This document shows, piece by piece, positions 59,891 through 64,000 of a DNA stretch of 64,000 nt; positions within the stretch are counted from its first letter, which is position 1, and each line of letters begins with the position of its first letter. The stretch spans positions 2,480,001 through 2,544,000 of the forward strand of contig NZ_VFMX01000001.1 of NCBI RefSeq assembly GCF_006715285.1, in the 5' to 3' direction. The stretch is from Arthrobacter sp. SLBN-83 (GTDB lineage: Bacteria > Actinomycetota > Actinomycetes > Actinomycetales > Micrococcaceae). Below the pieces are notes generated by a model. That model ran no database searches. It was not told the origin of the DNA and worked only from the letters and a program-made list of their open reading frames with translations. The translations under genes and the position numbers were made by a program.

Positions 59891-60688
59891 TCAGCGGTTG
59901 CGGGTGTCCCGGTCCGGCGTGCCCACGGCGGACCAGCCCCGGCCCTTCGTCTCCCTGTCCCGGGATCGGTAGACGATGTACGGGCGGAACAGGTAGTGCA
60001 GCGGCGCGGTAAAGGCGTGCACCAGCCGCGTGAACGGCCAGATGACGAACAATGCCATCCCCACCAGCGTGTGCAGGTGGAAGGAGAACGGCGCCGCGGC
60101 CATCGCCGCGATGTCCGGCTGGAAGACGAACAGCGACCGGAACCACGGCGCCACGGTTTCGCGGTAGTTGTGCCCGTGCCCGCCCTCGAAGACGCTGGCC
60201 AGCGTGGTCCACAGCCCGAACACGATGGCAGCGGTCAGCACCACGTACATGGTCTTGTCGTTTTTGGTGGTGGCCATGAACACCGGCCCGGTGGTGCGGC
60301 GGCGGTAGATCAGCAGCGCGATCCCGCCCAGCGTTGCAACCCCGGCGATGCCGCCCACCAGCAGGGCATTGAAATGGTAGAACTCCTGGCTCATCCCCAC
60401 CGCCTGCGTCCAGGCCATCGGGATCACCAGGCCGAAGAAGTGCCCGGCGATGACAGCCAGCAGACCAAAGTGGAACAGCGGGGAGGCGATCCGCAGCAGC
60501 CTGGATTCATAAAGCTGGGAGGACCTGGTGGTCCAGCCGAACTGGTCGTACCGGTAACGCCACACCAGTCCGCCCACCAGCACCACCGCCATGACGTAGG
60601 GCAGGACGCCCCACAGCACGGTATCCCAGGTGTAAAGCACGACGGCGGTCCCCGGCTCCGTCTCCAGCAACGCCTTGAGTCCGGCCAT
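59891..60688 (-). CDS. narI: Respiratory nitrate reductase gamma subunit (cytochrome b)
   Basis: A 265-residue membrane subunit with five helices that takes electrons from menaquinol and passes them to NarH. WGVLPYVMAVVLVGGLVWRY, then SPLFHFGLLAVIAGHFFGLV with a haem-ligand His, PFSFHLHTLVGMALFVIWPF and RLVHAFTAPLHYLFRPYIVY with further haem His residues, match NarI. It lies 2 nt after narJ, in the canonical GHJI order. Confidence 0.95.
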   Translation of the reverse strand: MAGLKALLETEPGTAVVLYTWDTVLWGVLPYVMAVVLVGGLVWRYRYDQFGWTTRSSQLYESRLLRIASPLFHFGLLAVIAGHFFGLVIPMAWTQAVGMSQEFYHFNALLVGGIAGVATLGGIALLIYRRRTTGPVFMATTKNDKTMYVVLTAAIVFGLWTTLASVFEGGHGHNYRETVAPWFRSLFVFQPDIAAMAAAPFSFHLHTLVGMALFVIWPFTRLVHAFTAPLHYLFRPYIVYRSRDRETKGRGWSAVGTPDRDTRNR

Positions 60689-60690
60689 GG

Positions 60691-61341
60691 TCAGGCCCTC
60701 CGGACCGGCAGCAGCCGCGGGTCGTAGGGGTCCAGCCCCACGCTTTCAGTGGGTGGACCGTAGCCGGCCATGCGCATCACTTCCTGCTCGTCCTGCGGTG
60801 ACTTCCCGGGCAAGGTGGCGCAGATGGCCGCCAGGATCCGGGCGTGCGGGAGGTTGTCCCGCAGCAGCCCGAGCCGGAGCATCTCCAGGCTGGCCCGGTA
60901 GCGCTGCAGCAGGTCGCGGCCGGCCTCGCCGTCAACCCGGGCGGCGAATTCCAGCACCATGGGCAGGTAGTCGGGGAGTTCCCCGTCCAGGTCCACCAGG
61001 ACCCCGCTGTGCCGGTAGGCCTCCTTGAAGAAGGCCAGCACTTCGCCGCGGCGCCGGGTATCGCCGTCCGTCCAGTAGCTCAGGTGCAGGGCATGCCGCC
61101 TGCCCAGGTCGAATTCCCGGACGTACTGGGCCTGCAGTTCCATCGGCGGGGTTGTTTCCAGGAGCTCCAGCACCGGGGCGAAATCCGGCAGGGCGCCCGG
61201 AAACTCGGCCAGCGCGGCCCGGACCAGGGGAACGCGTTCCACCAGTTCCACGTCCGGATAGGACAGGCACCAGGCCGCGGCAAGGTACACCACCTGGTCG
61301 CGGCGGGTCATCGCCGGTGAGTTGACGGCTGGCCGGATCAC
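60691..61341 (-). CDS. narJ: Nitrate reductase molybdenum-cofactor assembly chaperone
   Basis: A 216-residue TorD-family chaperone that assists cofactor insertion into NarG and holds NarGH before membrane attachment. YLAAAWCLSYPDVELVERVP, then MELQAQYVREFDLGRRHALH and LSYWTDGDTRRRGEVLAFFK are characteristic. Its ATG overlaps the narH stop by 4 nt. Confidence 0.95.
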   Translation of the reverse strand: MIRPAVNSPAMTRRDQVVYLAAAWCLSYPDVELVERVPLVRAALAEFPGALPDFAPVLELLETTPPMELQAQYVREFDLGRRHALHLSYWTDGDTRRRGEVLAFFKEAYRHSGVLVDLDGELPDYLPMVLEFAARVDGEAGRDLLQRYRASLEMLRLGLLRDNLPHARILAAICATLPGKSPQDEQEVMRMAGYGPPTESVGLDPYDPRLLPVRRA

Positions 61342-63047
61342 GGCTGGTCCTCGGCGGCGGCCAGGGTGTCCGGCTCCCCGCCCCCGTGCGGGGAAAGCCT
61401 GTCCGGGAACAGTCCCGGCGGCGCGCCGCGGCCATCCCAGTTCAACAGGTTCACCCTGCCATGAAGGCTTGAACCTGCGGCGATGGTGTCCGAGCTCTGC
61501 CGGTCCCGCAGCGCGTGGAAGGTATCCACGGCCACCGGGACGGGCCGGCCGCTCGCCTCCCCGAACGGTGCCGAATCCTGCATGCCAGGTCCGCCGTCGA
61601 AATCCAGCGAACAGCCCAGCTCCTCAAGGTCGTGCGCCTGCTCCAGGTGGGCCGTGGGAATGACGTAGCGCTCGCTGTATTTGGCGATGGCCATCAGCCG
61701 GTACATCTCATACATGCCTTGCCCGTCCATGCCCACGGACTCCGGGATGGTCTCGTCCGGGTCTTCGCCCAGGCTGATGCCGCGCATGAAGGACCGCATG
61801 GCCGCGAGCTTCCGCAGCACGGCGGTGACCCGCTCCGTGTCCCCGGCGGTAAAAAGCTCGGCGAGGTACTCCACCGGGATGCGCAGCGCGTCGATGGCGC
61901 CGAACAGGTTGCCGGCGTCCTCGCCGTCGTGCCCCTGGTCCCGCAGCAGGTCCACCACGGGTGAGAGCGGAGGCACGTACCAGACCATCGGCATGGTGCG
62001 GTACTCCGGGTGCAGCGGCAGGGCCACCTTGTACACCTTGGCCAGCGCGTAGACGGGGGAGCGGCGGGCAGCGTCGAGCCAGTCCTCCGGGATGCCCTGC
62101 GCCCGCGCCTCGGCCTGGACGCGGGGGTCGTGGGGGTCCAGCAGCACGTCCATCTGGGCGTCGTAGAGGTCCTGCGGATCGGTGACGGACGCTGCTGCGG
62201 TGACTGCGTCGGCGTCGTACAAAAACAGCCCCAGGTACCGCAGCCGCCCCACGCACGTCTCGGAGCAGACTGTGGGCAGGCCAACCTCCACGCGGGGGTA
62301 GCAGAAGGTGCACTTCTCGGCCTTGCCGGTCTTGTGGTTGAAGTAGATCTTCTTGTACGGGCAGCCGGTGACGCACTGGCGCCAGCCGCGGCACCGGTCC
62401 TGGTCCACCAGCACGATCCCGTCCTCCACCCGCTTGTAGATGGCGCCGGACGGGCAGGATGCCATGCAGGAGGGGTTCAGGCAGTGCTCGCAGATCCGGG
62501 GCAGGTAGAACATGAAGGTCTGCTCGTAGGCGAACTTGATCTTGTCCTCGGACTCGCGCCGGACCTTCTCCACCAGCGGGTCCAGATGCCCGTGATCCCG
62601 GGAACCGCCCAGGTTGTCGTCCCAGTTGGCGGACCAAGTGATTTTGGTGTCCTCGCCGGTGATCAGGGACTTGGGCCGGGCCACGGGAAAGTCGTCGCCC
62701 AAGGGGGCGTCCACCAGGGTTTTGTAGTCGTAGGTCCAGGGCTCGTAGTAGTCCTTGAGCTCAGGCTGGACGGGGCTGGCGAAGATGCCGAACAGCTTCT
62801 TCACCCTGCCGCCGGCCTTCAGCGCCAGCTTGCCGCGCCGGTTCAGGGTCCAGCCGCCGTACCAGCGATCCTGGTCCTCGTAGCGGCGGGGATAGCCCTG
62901 CCCGGGCCGGGTCTCCACGTTGTTGAACCACACGTATTCGGTGCCGGCCCTGTTGGTCCACGCCTGCTTGCAGGTGACGGAGCAGGTATGGCAGCCAATG
63001 CACTTGTCCAGGTTCATCACCATGCCCATCTGGGCCATCACCCGCAT
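61338..63047 (-). CDS. narH: Respiratory nitrate reductase beta subunit (iron-sulfur)
   Basis: A 569-residue electron-transfer subunit. Four cysteine groups are visible: CIGCHTCSVTC near the N-terminus, CEHCLNPSCMASC, CRGWRQCVTGC (the Trp variant that holds the 3Fe-4S cluster) and CTFCYPRVEVGLPTVC. The start is fixed by the TGATG overlap with narG at 63047; an apparent longer frame upstream is antisense to nothing and shadows narG. It passes electrons from NarI to the molybdenum subunit. Its C-terminal tail after about residue 520 is low-complexity and extends beyond the E. coli length. Confidence 0.96.
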   Translation of the reverse strand: MRVMAQMGMVMNLDKCIGCHTCSVTCKQAWTNRAGTEYVWFNNVETRPGQGYPRRYEDQDRWYGGWTLNRRGKLALKAGGRVKKLFGIFASPVQPELKDYYEPWTYDYKTLVDAPLGDDFPVARPKSLITGEDTKITWSANWDDNLGGSRDHGHLDPLVEKVRRESEDKIKFAYEQTFMFYLPRICEHCLNPSCMASCPSGAIYKRVEDGIVLVDQDRCRGWRQCVTGCPYKKIYFNHKTGKAEKCTFCYPRVEVGLPTVCSETCVGRLRYLGLFLYDADAVTAAASVTDPQDLYDAQMDVLLDPHDPRVQAEARAQGIPEDWLDAARRSPVYALAKVYKVALPLHPEYRTMPMVWYVPPLSPVVDLLRDQGHDGEDAGNLFGAIDALRIPVEYLAELFTAGDTERVTAVLRKLAAMRSFMRGISLGEDPDETIPESVGMDGQGMYEMYRLMAIAKYSERYVIPTAHLEQAHDLEELGCSLDFDGGPGMQDSAPFGEASGRPVPVAVDTFHALRDRQSSDTIAAGSSLHGRVNLLNWDGRGAPPGLFPDRLSPHGGGEPDTLAAAEDQP

Positions 63048-64000
63048 CAGTACTGCACCTCCTGCGACCGGCGGCGGACGGTGGCCACCATGTCGCGCTG
63101 GTTTCCTGTGGGTCCGAGATAGTTGAAGGCGTACGCCAGCTGGGCGTAGCCCCCGGCCAGGTGCGATGGTTTCACCAGCAGTCGGGTCACCGAGTTGTGG
63201 ATGCCGCCGCGCCGCCCGGTGGCCTCGGACTTGGGCACGTCGATGGTGCGTTCCTGGGCGTGGTGGACGTACACCACGCCTGCCGGCATGCGGTGGCTGA
63301 CGATGGCACGGGCCACCAGCACCCCGTTGACGTTGGTGCATTCCACCCAGTCGTTGTCGCGGACCTTGATCGCGTCGGCGTCGGCAGGGCTCATCCACAC
63401 TGTGGGTCCGCCGCGGGACAGGGAGAGCATCAGGAGGTTGTCCTGGTACTCCGAGTGGATGGACCACTTCGAGTGCGGCGTCAGGTACCGGACGGTTACC
63501 TCCATGGCGCCGTCGGAGCCGAGCCGCGGCTCGCCGAAGAGCCGGTGCATGTCCAGCGGCGGCCGGTAGATGGGCAGGTTTTCGCCGATGTCCGTGATCC
63601 AGTCGTGGTCCAGAAAGAAATGCATCCGGCCGGTGAGGGTATGGAAGGGCTTGAGCCGCTCGATGTTGATGGTGAACGGGGCGTACCGCCGCCCACCGGT
63701 CTCCGAACCGGACCATTCCGGGGACGTGATCACCGGGACCGGGCCCGCCTGGGTCTGGGCGAAGGTGATGGTCTTTTCCTCGGAACCCTCCGCCAGGTCC
63801 GCCAGTTTCTGGCCGGTGCGGACCTCCAGGTCCTTGAAGCCCTGGACGGACAGCGAACCGTTGGTGGTGCCGGAGAACGCAAGGATTGATTCGGCCATCT
63901 TCGCGTCCGTGTCCATGGCCGGCCGGCCGTCCGCAGCCCCGCCCAGCATCACGCCGTTGGCATGGCTGAGCCTGGCCACCGGCTGGGCCATGTTGTAGGT
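63047..64000 (-). CDS. narG: Respiratory nitrate reductase alpha subunit, C-terminal part
   Basis: The gene runs off the window; about 317 C-terminal residues are seen. YAPFTINIERLKPFHTLTGR, MHFFLDHDWITDIGENLPIY, YLTPHSKWSIHSEYQDNLLM, VRDNDWVECTNVNGVLVARA and HHAQERTID are conserved NarG C-terminal blocks of the molydopterin dinucleotide-binding domain. With narH, narJ and narI it forms membrane-bound nitrate reductase using nitrate as electron acceptor. The Mo site and [4Fe-4S] motif lie outside the window. Confidence 0.95.
   Translation of the reverse strand, partial: TYNMAQPVARLSHANGVMLGGAADGRPAMDTDAKMAESILAFSGTTNGSLSVQGFKDLEVRTGQKLADLAEGSEEKTITFAQTQAGPVPVITSPEWSGSETGGRRYAPFTINIERLKPFHTLTGRMHFFLDHDWITDIGENLPIYRPPLDMHRLFGEPRLGSDGAMEVTVRYLTPHSKWSIHSEYQDNLLMLSLSRGGPTVWMSPADADAIKVRDNDWVECTNVNGVLVARAIVSHRMPAGVVYVHHAQERTIDVPKSEATGRRGGIHNSVTRLLVKPSHLAGGYAQLAYAFNYLGPTGNQRDMVATVRRRSQEVQY

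Overview
The window reads as a chromosomal segment of a high-GC Gram-positive actinobacterium of the Arthrobacter/Pseudarthrobacter group (Micrococcaceae). The basis is the very high GC content, the gene content (FprA-type ferredoxin reductase, an aldehyde dehydrogenase followed by a DUF779 gene, efeUOB, an actinobacterial-type topoisomerase IB, Tat and lipobox signals rich in alanine) and the short intergenic spaces. Genus placement is inference from protein character, not from a marker gene. No insertion sequence, prophage, integrase or CRISPR array was seen.

Layout. 1-2.0 kb: end of a GABA/putrescine catabolic pair (gamma-aminobutyraldehyde dehydrogenase, GabT) closed by a strong terminator. 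2.0-9.6 kb: a long non-coding leader, then an exopolysaccharide locus made of a small membrane protein, a processive family 2 glycosyltransferase, a membrane-anchored polysaccharide deacetylase, a secreted deacetylase with two C-terminal repeat domains, and a GH10 glycoside hydrolase lipoprotein. 9.6-20.5 kb: RarD-type exporter, topoisomerase IB, FprA, a TetR/glycosyltransferase pair, a GAF plus SARP-like activator next to an ExaC-type aldehyde dehydrogenase and DUF779 protein, and an amino acid permease. 20.5-29.9 kb: an iron and peroxide block (perR-like gene and katA, htpX, efeUOB, yajQ) with a PerR/Fur-type palindrome, overlapping DtxR-type boxes and two copies of a 90-bp palindromic repeat. 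30-38 kb: tRNA-Tyr, CBS-domain protein, a LysM protein with a sortase-like C-terminus, a potassium channel gene broken by a frameshift, thioesterase, thioredoxin, acyl-CoA ligase and an AlkA-type glycosylase.

38.5-50.1 kb: VOC protein, ArsB/SLC13-like transporter, cbs-metB (transsulfuration), HxlR regulator with an MFS carrier, an SDR enzyme, and a tight four-gene minus-strand operon joining a YgiB-like protein, a glutathionylspermidine-synthase-like ATP-grasp ligase, an amino acid permease and an acyl-CoA dehydrogenase. 50.2-58.6 kb: MOSC protein, a DEAD-box helicase with a long structured leader, tRNA-Thr and tRNA-Met, an exported Cys-rich barrel-like lipoprotein under tandem repeats, a second YidC/Oxa1 insertase, and a TetR-controlled divergent pair. 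58.6-64 kb: narG (C-terminal part), narH, narJ, narI and a NarK-type transporter, all on the minus strand, i.e. respiratory nitrate reduction.

The strongest candidates for something not routinely described are the exopolysaccharide locus with its own GH10 lipoprotein and structured leader, the YgiB/YgiC-like operon fused into amino acid uptake and acyl-CoA oxidation, the LysM/sortase-like secreted protein, and the exported protein at 54.1-55.1 kb with a helically phased tandem operator. All functional statements rest on reading motifs; no database search was possible.
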